The position numbers and the translations under genes were made by a program. A DNA stretch of 32,748 nucleotides from CAYGAM01 sp964347915 (GTDB lineage: Archaea; Thermoproteota; Nitrososphaeria; Nitrososphaerales; Nitrosopumilaceae), in the NCBI GenBank assembly GCA_964347915.1, contig CAYGAM010000013.1:1-32748 (forward strand). Direction: 5' to 3'. The notes beneath the pieces are model-generated. The model was given only the letters and a program-made list of their open reading frames with translations. It did not search any database and had not been told where the DNA came from. Positions 1 to 7,797 of the stretch are shown in pieces. How positions within the stretch are numbered: the stretch's first letter is position 1; every line of letters starts with the position of its first letter.

Positions 1-254
1 GTTTTCTGTCGGAGCCAATACCGACGTAACTCTGCTGTACAACCAAAACTATCTGTCTCTGAATGGAGCTAGCCTCGTAGTAGTTGAGAAGGACGCACAG
101 TATGAGGACGCAGGAGCTTCAGCACCGGACGGCGCAACAATCACTGATAATTCCACCAACATTAATACCGCAACGCCCGGCACATACACAATTCAATACA
201 CTGCCACCAAAGGCTGCGGCGTGCTGGATACGGCTGTTCGGACAATCGTAGTAG
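1..254 (+). repeat. Direct repeat copy 1 within surface-protein gene
   Basis: This copy matches 949-1202 at an offset of exactly 948 bp (316 codons). The first 55 bases are identical. After a diverged stretch the identity returns in blocks covering YEDAGAS, TATPGTY and KGCGVLDTAVRT. The in-frame spacing shows duplication of a whole multi-domain unit. Confidence 0.9.
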
Positions 255-2806
255 AGGAGCGGGATACCGACCCTTCTTTTGAGTCGGCAGCATTGGACAC
301 GAACACGGGCGTAATGAACGTCACATTCAGCAAGACAATTAATGTCTCTGCAGTCCAGCTGGCAAGATTATACGTGAGCGATGCAAACGAGGCAAATATT
401 GTCTCTCTGAGCGGGGCCGCATTTGATTCTGCCGGACCTAATTCTAACATACTGTCTCTGACGCTTAACCAGAACCAGCTAAACCTGATTATCTCAATGA
501 CAGAGCCGCAGCTTGACATTGAAGCAGGCGCAGTCAAAGATCATTTCGGAAATGCTATCGGCGATGCTCCGGACGGGCAGATTCTAGTTTTCAGAACGAG
601 CGCTGATACCGTGCTCTGGAATGCGACTATAACTGCCGGACAGAGCCTGGGGAATAGCATTGTGGCTGGCTGGGAGCCGCTGATTACAGGGAGCATAGAA
701 CATCATGCTCCAACTCAGGATAATACATTTGTCTTGGATAGCGCAACATACACTATAAACGCGATTTTCTATGCAGAAGAAACCGATCCTACTACAACCG
801 ACTTTTATATAGACAGGCTAATCCCGCAATCCAAACGCGATTCGCTGTATATTACCATGGACGATGCGAGGTGCGTCTTTTCGGAGGCTACTGAATGGCC
901 TGGCAATTCGAATTTTTACGCTTGGGATACGACGCTTCTCGCCAAGCCGTTTTCTGTCGGAGCCAATACCGACGTAACTCTGCTGTACAACCAAAACTAT
1001 CTGGTTTTGAATGGCAGCCATACCGTAACCGTCATGCAGGGATCTTCATATGAGGACGCAGGAGCTTCAACGCCGGACGGCGCGGATATTGCCAGCAATA
1101 CTACTCGCATTAGCACCGCAACGCCCGGCACATACAAAATTCAGTACACCGCATCCAAAGGCTGCGGCGTACTGGATACGGCTGTTCGGACAGTCACAGT
1201 CATATCCGCACCAAACAGGCCGCCGGTTGCGCCCGACATGTCTGCCTCAACTGTAGAGAACACGCCTGTGACTATAACTCCAAGCATATCTGATCCGGAC
1301 AAAAGCGGCACGCCCAGAATATCGGCAGTAACCAATCCGCTGCACGGTACTGCGACCTTTACCGGTACGGCAATTACGTACACTCCTGACCGGGACTACT
1401 CCGGCGCCGACTCGTTCAGATATACCGCAACTGACGGCACAGACAGCACGCAGGGCACTATAACGGTAACTATCAAGAGCGATGCCGCACCTCCTAAAAC
1501 CAGTTCCGTTGATCTGGATCAGGACACGCGTACGCTGACAATAAGCTTTAACGAGCCTGTTGATGTCTCTGAGATCGATCTGGACTTGCTATATGTCCGA
1601 GATGAGGACTCTTCAAGCGGCGTCAGCTTGTCTGGTGCCAGCCTTGACCGTAACGCAGACAGCACTTCCATATCTATTAGGCTTACTGACAGCCAGCTGA
1701 ATAGAATCAACTCGTTGCGAAATCCGCAACTTGAAATTGGCGCAGGCGCTGTAACGGACCTTGCCCGAAACGAAATACCTGATGCTTCCAGCAGACTAGC
1801 CGGCACTGCGCCAGTCACGCAATCCACAGCACCTGCGCCTAGAGGAGGCGGCGGCGGAGGAGGCTCGGGAGGCGGCGGAGGAGGCGGCAGCGCGGCCGCT
1901 CCAGCCGAATTTGCCGGACTATACTCTGTAATGTGGGACTGCAATGAGCCTGCAACTACCGTAATCCTGGACAGCGATCTCTCTGCTGAGATCGCGCTTA
2001 TTGCAGGCTCTGATTCATTCACGCCGGTCCCGCACCCTGATCAGAATTTGGACGGCCGCACCATCTACACCGCAGGCGCGCATGCCGGAATCATGTTGCT
2101 CAAAGTCAGCGCAGGTGGCTCATCCACGAGCAAGACCATAAACACGTTTGACCAGTGCACAGGCCAGATTGAATATTCAAGGTATGTTCCAGACACTCCA
2201 TCTCTGATACAGGCAGTTTCCGCGCAGCCTGCAGAACGCGATTTTGCGCCCGTTCCCATAACGGAACAGCCGGATGTCCTGGAACCGGTTCCCGCAACGG
2301 AACAGGCTCCGGCGGAACTGTCCCCTGCAGCAGAATCATCTGTTCCAGCGGAATCGGATGCTGATTCAACAAGTCCGGCGGAGCCGGATGACGAGGATGG
2401 CGGATGCCTTATTGCCACTGCCGCATACGGCACCGAGCTGGCGCCGCAGGTGCAGATGCTAAGAGAGCTGCGGGACAGCATGCTTTTCTCCACGGATTCA
2501 GGCGCCTCGTTTATGGACAGCTTCAATTCCGCATACTATTTGTTCTCGCCTGGCGTAGCCGACATGCTGCGGGAGAGCTCCGCGTTCCGAGACGCCGTAA
2601 GAGCGCTGATCACGCCGATGATTCACTCGCTCTCAATAATGTCGCTGGCAGAAGAAAACTCTGAATGGTCTGTTCTGGCACTGGGAGCTTTGGTAATAAC
2701 TTTGAACCTGGGCATGTATTTGGCAGCTCCTGCCACTGTTGCCATTGTACTGGCCAGACGACTTGGGATGTGGCGAGCACATTCAATCTTGGTTCAGCAT
2801 GACTGA
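2..2806 (+). CDS. Large Ig/cadherin-like surface protein, 3' part (5' end outside window)
   Basis: The frame is open from the first bases, so the gene begins upstream; the first ATG-type start inside (about 221) lies in mid-domain and is not the true start. Order of modules: an Ig-like domain (2-250), an SbsA-like Ig domain (about 270-595), a region of unknown fold (about 620-950), a second copy of the first Ig-like domain (949-1202), a cadherin/VCBS-like domain with DYSGADSFRYTATD (about 1215-1475), a second SbsA-like Ig domain (about 1490-1800), a poly-glycine linker of G7-S-G7-S type (1845-1890), a domain with two cysteines, an E/P/A-rich stretch, and near 2400 the motif GGCLIATAAYG. That motif is the CFI-box C-terminal module often seen at the end of thaumarchaeal exported proteins. 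A hydrophobic segment near the end (about 2665-2765) and a basic tail fit a membrane anchor. The likely role is cell-surface adhesion or interaction; this is inferred from domain type only. Confidence 0.85.
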   Translation, partial: FSVGANTDVTLLYNQNYLSLNGASLVVVEKDAQYEDAGASAPDGATITDNSTNINTATPGTYTIQYTATKGCGVLDTAVRTIVVEERDTDPSFESAALDTNTGVMNVTFSKTINVSAVQLARLYVSDANEANIVSLSGAAFDSAGPNSNILSLTLNQNQLNLIISMTEPQLDIEAGAVKDHFGNAIGDAPDGQILVFRTSADTVLWNATITAGQSLGNSIVAGWEPLITGSIEHHAPTQDNTFVLDSATYTINAIFYAEETDPTTTDFYIDRLIPQSKRDSLYITMDDARCVFSEATEWPGNSNFYAWDTTLLAKPFSVGANTDVTLLYNQNYLVLNGSHTVTVMQGSSYEDAGASTPDGADIASNTTRISTATPGTYKIQYTASKGCGVLDTAVRTVTVISAPNRPPVAPDMSASTVENTPVTITPSISDPDKSGTPRISAVTNPLHGTATFTGTAITYTPDRDYSGADSFRYTATDGTDSTQGTITVTIKSDAAPPKTSSVDLDQDTRTLTISFNEPVDVSEIDLDLLYVRDEDSSSGVSLSGASLDRNADSTSISIRLTDSQLNRINSLRNPQLEIGAGAVTDLARNEIPDASSRLAGTAPVTQSTAPAPRGGGGGGGSGGGGGGGSAAAPAEFAGLYSVMWDCNEPATTVILDSDLSAEIALIAGSDSFTPVPHPDQNLDGRTIYTAGAHAGIMLLKVSAGGSSTSKTINTFDQCTGQIEYSRYVPDTPSLIQAVSAQPAERDFAPVPITEQPDVLEPVPATEQAPAELSPAAESSVPAESDADSTSPAEPDDEDGGCLIATAAYGTELAPQVQMLRELRDSMLFSTDSGASFMDSFNSAYYLFSPGVADMLRESSAFRDAVRALITPMIHSLSIMSLAEENSEWSVLALGALVITLNLGMYLAAPATVAIVLARRLGMWRAHSILVQHD
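949..1202 (+). repeat. Direct repeat copy 2 within surface-protein gene
   Basis: Partner of 1-254, 948 bp downstream and in the same reading frame. The block-like near-identity at nucleotide level points to recent duplication or gene conversion rather than ancient domain homology. Confidence 0.9.
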
Positions 2807-3135
2807 TGCCGCACTCTTGCCTTGAACAAAATGCGCCGGCATGCGGAGCTATCTTGTCAGGCATCTGCCATAAATGATCAAGCGGAAGCCGCGCCAGAAG
2901 GATGCATTGAGCCATGACTACTGAAAATCCAAAGATGACTGTTCTGAGCGGGTTTTGCTTATCTGCCTGCGCCGCGCACCGTTCCATCTAAAGAATGCCT
3001 CCTGCCTGACAACTTGTTCCGCAACCATGCCTGAACATGCACAAAACAACCGGGTCTTTGTGCCTAGAATCGCAGTTATGGAACAAACTTCTGCCTGATG
3101 CAGGAGCCCCTCTTGAACCTGCGCAGCAAATCACA

Positions 3136-3149
3136 AAATCTAAATCAAG
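3136..3149 (+). promoter_or_regulatory. Putative TATA box for hisS
   Basis: The A/T-rich stretch AAATCTAAATCAAG is centred about 30 nt upstream of the TTG at 3172. This is the usual archaeal TATA-to-start spacing for a leaderless transcript, and it supports 3172 over the ATG at 3037. Confidence 0.4.
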
Positions 3150-3171
3150 ACCGTACAATGCTGATTTTGAC

Positions 3172-4458
3172 TTGGATCTTCCGCGCGGAATGAAGGACAT
3201 TGAACCCGATGAGCAGGCAGAGATCGAGCTTGTACGATCCGCATTCTTTGATGCCGCCCGCCTTTTTGGATTTTCGCCGATCGAGCCCTCGCCGTTAGAA
3301 CTGCTGGGAACGATGGAGGCCAAGAGCGGCTCTGCAATACGCGACGAAATCTACCACTTCAAGGACAAGGGAGACAGGGATGTCGCGCTGCGGTTTGACT
3401 TTACCGTTGGATTGACAAGATACGTGTCGTCGCAGAAATCCATGAAAATGCCCGCAAAATTTGCAACGTTTGGGGGCGTATTCCGATACGACGAGCCGCA
3501 GAAAGGCAGGTACAGGTACTTTCATCAATGGAATGTAGAGATATACGGAAAGCCGGGAATTGAGCCGGAAGCCGAGATAATAGAATTTGCCTCGCTGCTC
3601 TTTGAACGACTGGGATTTGACCGCGCAGCAATACGTATAAGCCACCGCCGGCTGATCGAGTCGCTGATAAAATCAGTCTTTGGAACGGACGATGCGGCAG
3701 TCAAGGCTGATATCCTGCGCGCCATTGACAAGATTGCAAAAAAGCCCAGGTACGATATTGTGTCCGAATTTGCGGGCAAGGGGCGCGATCCAGAAAAGCT
3801 GAAATCCATGCTGAGCTTTGCAGAACTGTCCGGAAGTCCCGATGATGTTGCAGCGCGCGTTGACGTATCCGAGCTGGATTCCTGGGAGCATGTCGTGCAG
3901 TTGTTTGATTCGATCAAAAACCGCGGCGTTGACAATGCAGTGCTGGACCTAGCCATAGTCCGAGGACTGGACTATTATTCGGGAACTGTATTTGAGATAT
4001 TTGACGGCGCAAGCGACATCGGAGCTCTGGCAGGAGGCGGAAGGTACGACAGCCTCGCTGCAGCATTCGGACGCGGCGATGTGGGAGCTGCAGGCATTGC
4101 AGGCGGAGTTGAGAGGACCATTCTTGCCATGAGAAATCGGAAGGTGCCCGAGCCGGCAAAGGGCGCGGTTCTGCCCGTCCTGTACGCAGGCGCCGGCCTG
4201 CAGAAGACGGCCGCCAATATTGCATCCGTCCTAAGGAGAAACGGCATACCATGCGCAACGGATCTTGCAGCAAGGCCGCTAAGAAAGCAGATGGCGGCAG
4301 CCTCAGATGCAAAGCTTGCGCTCATTGCGGGCTCTGACGAGCTGGCAAGGGGCGAGATCATACTTCGGGACATGGAAGCCAGAACCGAGACCATGCTGAA
4401 ACTTGACCAGCTCCTGGCCAATCCTCGCGATCTGCTCAGCCGCCGAACGCGCGAGTAA
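3172..4458 (+). CDS. hisS: Histidyl-tRNA synthetase
   Basis: Class II aminoacyl-tRNA synthetase that charges tRNA-His, cytoplasmic. Visible signatures are LPRGMKD at the N-terminus, the archaeal-style LRFDFTVGLTRYV, motif 2 in RYDEPQKGRYRYFHQ, the histidine-binding VRGLDYYSGTVFEIF, the glycine-rich AGGGRYDSL, motif 3 around GIAGGVER, and a C-terminal anticodon-binding domain. I chose the TTG at 3172 because it gives MDLPRGMKD, the normal family N-terminus, and because a TATA-like box lies 30 nt upstream. An ATG at 3037 would add 45 residues without family resemblance, so the start is not certain. The 3' end overlaps the convergent eif6 gene by 23 bp. Confidence 0.95.
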   Translation: MDLPRGMKDIEPDEQAEIELVRSAFFDAARLFGFSPIEPSPLELLGTMEAKSGSAIRDEIYHFKDKGDRDVALRFDFTVGLTRYVSSQKSMKMPAKFATFGGVFRYDEPQKGRYRYFHQWNVEIYGKPGIEPEAEIIEFASLLFERLGFDRAAIRISHRRLIESLIKSVFGTDDAAVKADILRAIDKIAKKPRYDIVSEFAGKGRDPEKLKSMLSFAELSGSPDDVAARVDVSELDSWEHVVQLFDSIKNRGVDNAVLDLAIVRGLDYYSGTVFEIFDGASDIGALAGGGRYDSLAAAFGRGDVGAAGIAGGVERTILAMRNRKVPEPAKGAVLPVLYAGAGLQKTAANIASVLRRNGIPCATDLAARPLRKQMAAASDAKLALIAGSDELARGEIILRDMEARTETMLKLDQLLANPRDLLSRRTRE

Positions 4459-5101
4459 GCATCATTATTTCAGGGCCGTTTGTAAACGAGCCTGTCACTA
4501 TGGCATTGTTGTTCAAGAGGATGCCTGATGAGACGTACGGCACGCCGCCGTTTATCGTGGCAGGCTCCATCTCAACGCCCATCACGTCAGAGCACTGCTT
4601 TAAGTCGTCTTCGCTGACTTCTGGGTGTATGATTCCGCCCTGCATGTTGGCTATGGACATGGCGCCAGTCTGGTGGTATCCTGCAATCCTGCCTTGAACC
4701 GCCTCCACATCCAGCACATCTTCTATCACTCTTACGGCATCCATTGGCATCTCTGCTGATACTATGGCGCCGCGATCATTGGCGCAGATTAAATTTCCCA
4801 GGGCTGTATACCTGGAATCAAGAAATGCCACATTCAGCCCTGTCGCCTTTTTGAGGTACGCGTACTCGTACTCTGCTGCTGTGGCCGGCAGCAACAGGCC
4901 GTGGTTGTTTAGCACCAGCAGAGTTCCAATCAGTCTTGTATTGGCGACTGATGTGTACATGACTTTGACGCCAAGATGCTCTCCAAGCATCTCTCCGCGG
5001 CTTTCGGCATATCCCATGGGCAGCAGCGCTACGTCATCGTTTGCGGCAGCATATATCCCAATGTTGGGGCCGCGATACACGTCATACTTATGAATATCCA
5101 C
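4436..5101 (-). CDS. eif6: Translation initiation factor 6 (aIF6)
   Basis: 221-residue archaeal aIF6, which binds the large ribosomal subunit and prevents premature subunit joining. The family opening KYDVYRGPNIGIY is present, with internal pseudo-repeats such as NNHGLLLP and NDRGAIVS, as expected for the five-fold pentein barrel, and the length is normal. The start is GTG at 5101; the ATG just upstream is out of frame. The gene is convergent with hisS, with a 23-bp overlap of coding ends. Its upstream side runs into the 12-bp tandem array at 5139-5360. Confidence 0.95.
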   Translation of the reverse strand: MDIHKYDVYRGPNIGIYAAANDDVALLPMGYAESRGEMLGEHLGVKVMYTSVANTRLIGTLLVLNNHGLLLPATAAEYEYAYLKKATGLNVAFLDSRYTALGNLICANDRGAIVSAEMPMDAVRVIEDVLDVEAVQGRIAGYHQTGAMSIANMQGGIIHPEVSEDDLKQCSDVMGVEMEPATINGGVPYVSSGILLNNNAIVTGSFTNGPEIMMLTRAFGG

Positions 5102-5138
5102 ATGGCATGGACGCGCCTGAAATGATATGAACTTTCAT

Positions 5139-5360
5139 AATTCGTCTTGCGTCTTGATTGCTTTGCCCATGCTTGCATCGTTCCTGCACTCTGTTCTGCT
5201 GCATTCTGGATGATTATGAGCCCTTGTACCAAGGCTTGCACCGTTCCCGCATTGCATCCTGCACCGCACCATGTACCAAATTTTGCATCCTGCCCTGCTC
5301 CGTACATATACCGCACCCTGTACCACGCCTTGTACCACACCTTGTACCGTATCTTGTTCT
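5139..5360. repeat. Degenerate tandem array, 12-bp period
   Basis: A unit close to YTGYACC plus five variable bases recurs every 12 bp. Clear anchor positions are 5224, 5236, 5259, 5271, 5283, 5295, 5307, 5318, 5330, 5342 and 5354, with weaker copies back to about 5139. The last units read CTTGTACCACGC, CTTGTACCACAC and CTTGTACCGTAT. The array fills the spacer between the divergent eif6 and ferredoxin genes. Apparent ORFs across it have 4-residue periodic translations in several frames and look like by-products of the repeat. Confidence 0.8.
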
Positions 5361-5388
5361 AAAAATTTAGTTTAAACTAATATCATCA

Positions 5389-5404
5389 AAGATTAAATAT
5401 AATT
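5389..5404 (+). promoter_or_regulatory. TATA box of ferredoxin gene
   Basis: The A/T-rich GATTAAATATAATTC is centred about 26 nt before the ATG at 5422, giving a start of transcription at or next to the start codon. Confidence 0.65.
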
Positions 5405-5421
5405 CATAAAAGAGATGACTC

Positions 5422-5955
5422 ATGCCAATCGATGAAAACTTTCCTGAAGGACTGGAACCAATAGGCAGGATCAGCCTCGCTGACGGCGAATACTTTCACT
5501 TTATGTGGGGGCCGGGCAGGAGCGATGCCGAAGCGTTCACAAACGAGGATGTAAAGGCAGCATATGCCGCCAGAGGCGAAGAGCAGGTACCGCTGGGAGT
5601 CAGCGGCACAATGGTCGCCGTTGACTGGGATTCTTGCGTCGCAGACGGAGCCTGCATTGAAGCATGTCCTGTCCAAGTATTTCAGTGGTACAGAACAGAA
5701 AAAGACATCCCTGCAGTCGATGTTACAAAAACGACGTTTGAAGGCAGCGGAAGCTACGAAAAGGAAGAGCGCAAGGACTATACCGACAAGGCTGATCCAA
5801 TACGGGAGCACGACTGCATTTGGTGCATGGCATGCGTATCAGTATGCCCGCCTCAGGCCATCAAAGTTGATCAATCTAATATGGAAGCGCACGAAAAAGC
5901 AGCAGGCACCTACACGAAACTAGTAGCCGGCGAAAACCCGCACGCGCACGATTAG
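5422..5955 (+). CDS. Dicluster (3Fe-4S/4Fe-4S) ferredoxin, Sulfolobus type
   Basis: 177-residue cytosolic electron carrier. The first cluster motif reads C72-x2-D75-x2-C78-x3-C82-P; aspartate in place of the second cysteine is typical of a 3Fe-4S site. The second reads C132-x2-C135-x2-C138-x3-C142-P for a 4Fe-4S site. The surrounding context (VAVDWDSCVADGACIEACP, then VFQWY) resembles the archaeal zinc-containing ferredoxins of Sulfolobus and Thermoplasma. The histidines that bind zinc in those proteins are not obvious in the N-terminal extension, and a charged insert separates the two motifs. The likely role is electron transfer to 2-oxoacid oxidoreductases or other central redox enzymes (family knowledge). 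Confidence 0.9.
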   Translation: MPIDENFPEGLEPIGRISLADGEYFHFMWGPGRSDAEAFTNEDVKAAYAARGEEQVPLGVSGTMVAVDWDSCVADGACIEACPVQVFQWYRTEKDIPAVDVTKTTFEGSGSYEKEERKDYTDKADPIREHDCIWCMACVSVCPPQAIKVDQSNMEAHEKAAGTYTKLVAGENPHAHD

Positions 5956-5981
5956 ATTTTCTCATCTTTTTCTTATTTTTA
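5956..5981 (+). terminator. Poly-T terminator after ferredoxin gene
   Basis: Three successive T-runs (TTTT, TTTTT, TTTTT) follow directly after the stop codon. U-rich tracts without a hairpin are the normal archaeal terminators. Confidence 0.6.
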
Positions 5982-6028
5982 TGATGCAAAGGCGCCGCGC
6001 GCACGCTTCAGACTTTGGTGCAGCTTTG

Positions 6029-6910
6029 CTATAGGAATGACAGCGCTCTTGTAATGTCCGTTTTGCTGATTATGCCTATCAGGGCGCCGCCAAGGGACAA
6101 AACGCCGGCGCCGTTTATTTTGCGCTCAATCAAAGCGCCTGCCGCGTCCGCAAGAATGTCGTCATAGCTTACGGTAATTATCTCATCCCGCATGATATCA
6201 GACGCGCGAATAGTGCCCCCGAATCCTGTTTTGGAAAGAAAGCCTTTTCGGGAAAATACTATTGGAATTTCTGGATTACTGCTGTCTGTTACATGCCAGA
6301 TTTCGCCGTGCGTCAGCGATACGCGAAAGAGATCGCGCATGGAGACGATTCCGGCAGGCTCTTCGCCGGCGTTTCTTAGAATGAGCCGCGTAATTTTGTC
6401 CTCGATCATTCTCGGCACGATATCGGAAAGCGTAGCGTCCGCGTGCATCCATGCATAGTACGGCGACATGTATTCGCCGACCAGACGCTCTCTTCCAGGG
6501 CGCCTCTCAGCATAGTATTTTGCCAGATCCGTCTTTGTTGCAATTCCTGCAATGTCTCCGGCGCCGTTTGATACAGCAACAGAGCCTGTCATGTTCTCCA
6601 TCATCATTCTGGCGCAGCCGCTTATGCTAGTATCCTGCTTGACTGAAATGAGCGGCCTTGCAATGCCTGCTATTGGAACATCCCTGAGCGTTCGCTCCGT
6701 ATCGTCGTTGAACAAAAAGTGCAGCGCGTCCTTTTCTGCTATAACTGAGGATATTTTGCCGCCTTCGTCTTTCACAAAAAGCCTGCTGATGCCATTGTCA
6801 AGCATTTTGTGCAGTACATCAAACAGACTGGAATCCCTTTCAACTGTGATGGGCACTCTCATTATGCTGCCTATGCTGTCCAAGATGATCTGACGTTTGG
6901 AGGCGTTCAT
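6029..6910 (-). CDS. Four-CBS-domain protein
   Basis: 293 residues built from four CBS motifs arranged as two Bateman modules, with no catalytic domain attached. Typical CBS elements recur: DNGISRLFVKDEGGKISSVI, GSVAVSNGAGDIAGIATK, DKITRLILRNAGEEPAGIVS and INGAGVLSLGGALIGIISK. Such stand-alone proteins usually bind adenine nucleotides or related ligands and act as energy or redox sensors; the partner cannot be inferred here. The ATG at 6910 is used, but a TATA-like CTTTATATG abuts it, so transcription may begin inside the ORF and a later Met (for example residue 17) is possible. The gene is convergent with the ferredoxin gene. Confidence 0.85.
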   Translation of the reverse strand: MNASKRQIILDSIGSIMRVPITVERDSSLFDVLHKMLDNGISRLFVKDEGGKISSVIAEKDALHFLFNDDTERTLRDVPIAGIARPLISVKQDTSISGCARMMMENMTGSVAVSNGAGDIAGIATKTDLAKYYAERRPGRERLVGEYMSPYYAWMHADATLSDIVPRMIEDKITRLILRNAGEEPAGIVSMRDLFRVSLTHGEIWHVTDSSNPEIPIVFSRKGFLSKTGFGGTIRASDIMRDEIITVSYDDILADAAGALIERKINGAGVLSLGGALIGIISKTDITRALSFL

Positions 6911-7101
6911 ATAAAGTATTTACACCAAAGTTCTGGAATGCTGCGTGCCACAAAACGCTGTTCTGTGATATGATCGCGCAGCCATCTGTTGGGAATTCTT
7001 GAACGTACTTGTGTATTCTGAATTAAAGCCTCCATGCCGCATTGTAGCGCCGCCTGCCGGCGCTTTTGCAGCGGAGCTGTGCGAGAATCTCTTCAAGCAT
7101 G
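6911..7101. other. Spacer without recognised gene
   Basis: Intergenic DNA between the CBS gene and the toxin-antitoxin cassette. I see no RNA gene, repeat or attachment-site copy here. It marks the left edge of the accessory region. Confidence 0.5.
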
Positions 7102-7110
7102 ACTTTTATG
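7102..7110 (+). promoter_or_regulatory. TATA box of toxin-antitoxin cassette
   Basis: ACTTTTATG is centred 27 nt upstream of the antitoxin ATG at 7133, which predicts a leaderless bicistronic transcript. Confidence 0.55.
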
Positions 7111-7132
7111 CTGTGCCGTACCATGACATGCC

Positions 7133-7360
7133 ATGGCAGGAATTACGGTCCGGCTCAGCGAAGAAACAAAAGACGCCTTGGAGAGGCAAAAACTGAATCC
7201 AAGCGAAACCATTGAGCAGGTAATTCAAAGACTGGCCATGGTGAATTGCGATGAAGCGCTCTCGCCGTTGCTGGTAAAAGGAATTGAAGAGGGGCTGGCA
7301 GACATCAGGGCTGGCAGAATCTACACAACCGAGCATCTTGACAAAGAGCTGGGGCTGTAG
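7133..7360 (+). CDS. Antitoxin of RelBE-like toxin-antitoxin pair
   Basis: 75-residue protein. The N-terminus ITVRLSEETKDALERQK looks like the DNA-binding strand and first helix of archaeal ribbon-helix-helix-type antitoxins. The C-terminal EEGLADIRAGRIYTTEHLDK is a typical toxin-neutralising tail of this antitoxin group. It is followed after 2 bp by a RelE-like gene, the normal antitoxin-first order. It should bind and neutralise the toxin and autoregulate the operon (family knowledge). The ATG is supported by the TATA box 27 nt upstream. Confidence 0.8.
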   Translation: MAGITVRLSEETKDALERQKLNPSETIEQVIQRLAMVNCDEALSPLLVKGIEEGLADIRAGRIYTTEHLDKELGL

Positions 7361-7362
7361 CA

Positions 7363-7644
7363 ATGGCCGGAATAGTGCTGTGGTCTTTGAGAGCAATAAA
7401 CCAGCTAAAAGAAATGGATCATGAAACTGCCCTGACAGTAAGAGATGCAGCTTTCGGACTGACTGCAGAACCGTTTGTTATTGTAAGAAAACTGATTGGT
7501 TCTGGAGATTCTGAAATGCATGCTATCAGCGACAGAGTCATCCTGGACTTGCAGCCTGTGGGAATTCAAAACGACGATGGCGTACTTCCGGTGCTGATAG
7601 TGACTGAAGTATCCAAGTTTTCCAGCGCAACAGTAGTGCCATGA
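7363..7644 (+). CDS. RelE/ParE-like toxin
   Basis: 93 residues; the opening VLWSLRAINQLKEMDHETA matches the first strand and helices of the RelE/ParE fold, and EPFVIVRKLIGSGDSEMHAI with SDRVILDL matches the central sheet (YRLRVGDYRVIYDI in typical members). The usual arginine-rich centre is altered here (SEMHAISDRV), and the C-terminus is longer and more divergent than usual, so toxicity is uncertain. Members cleave mRNA at the ribosome (RelE) or poison gyrase (ParE); which applies cannot be told from the sequence. The start is 2 bp after the antitoxin stop, indicating co-translation. Confidence 0.7.
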   Translation: MAGIVLWSLRAINQLKEMDHETALTVRDAAFGLTAEPFVIVRKLIGSGDSEMHAISDRVILDLQPVGIQNDDGVLPVLIVTEVSKFSSATVVP

Positions 7645-7797
7645 TTTTTGCGGCATATTGCTGAAAGCGTGCTTGTGGCTCTGCAAAACGCCGTCCAATT
7701 ATTGATCGTCCACTCGGAGCATCTTGGATTTTTTCCAAACTATGATGAGCGTCTTGTAATCATTCTCTGAAATAACAGTTCCGTAGGTATGCCAAAT
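7645..7797. other. Spacer between toxin gene and res
   Basis: Short convergent intergenic stretch. I see no gene or clear hairpin. Confidence 0.4.

Noticed and set aside
1845..1893. Synthetic linker or vector contamination because of G/S linker and a GCGGCCGC site
   Set aside because: The frame continues naturally on both sides into archaeal-type domains and codons are mixed, so a natural low-complexity linker is more likely.
2610..2987. Minus-strand 125-codon ORF after the surface protein
   Set aside because: It lies largely antisense to the membrane-anchor region, lacks a promoter, and has no protein-like pattern.
3037..3171. N-terminal 45-residue extension of histidyl-tRNA synthetase
   Set aside because: It has no similarity to the family pattern, and promoter spacing favours the TTG at 3172.
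5029..5340. Minus-strand ORF of about 100 codons across the 12-bp array
   Set aside because: Its translation is a by-product of the repeat: 4-residue periodic patterns occur in several frames on both strands, and it overlaps the eif6 start.
5139..5360. CRISPR array
   Set aside because: The unit is only 12 bp, with no alternating repeat-spacer structure and no cas genes nearby.
6911..7132. Possible left attachment site matching the tRNA-Lys 3' end
   Set aside because: I searched the left edge by eye for the T-arm and acceptor sequence and found no copy.
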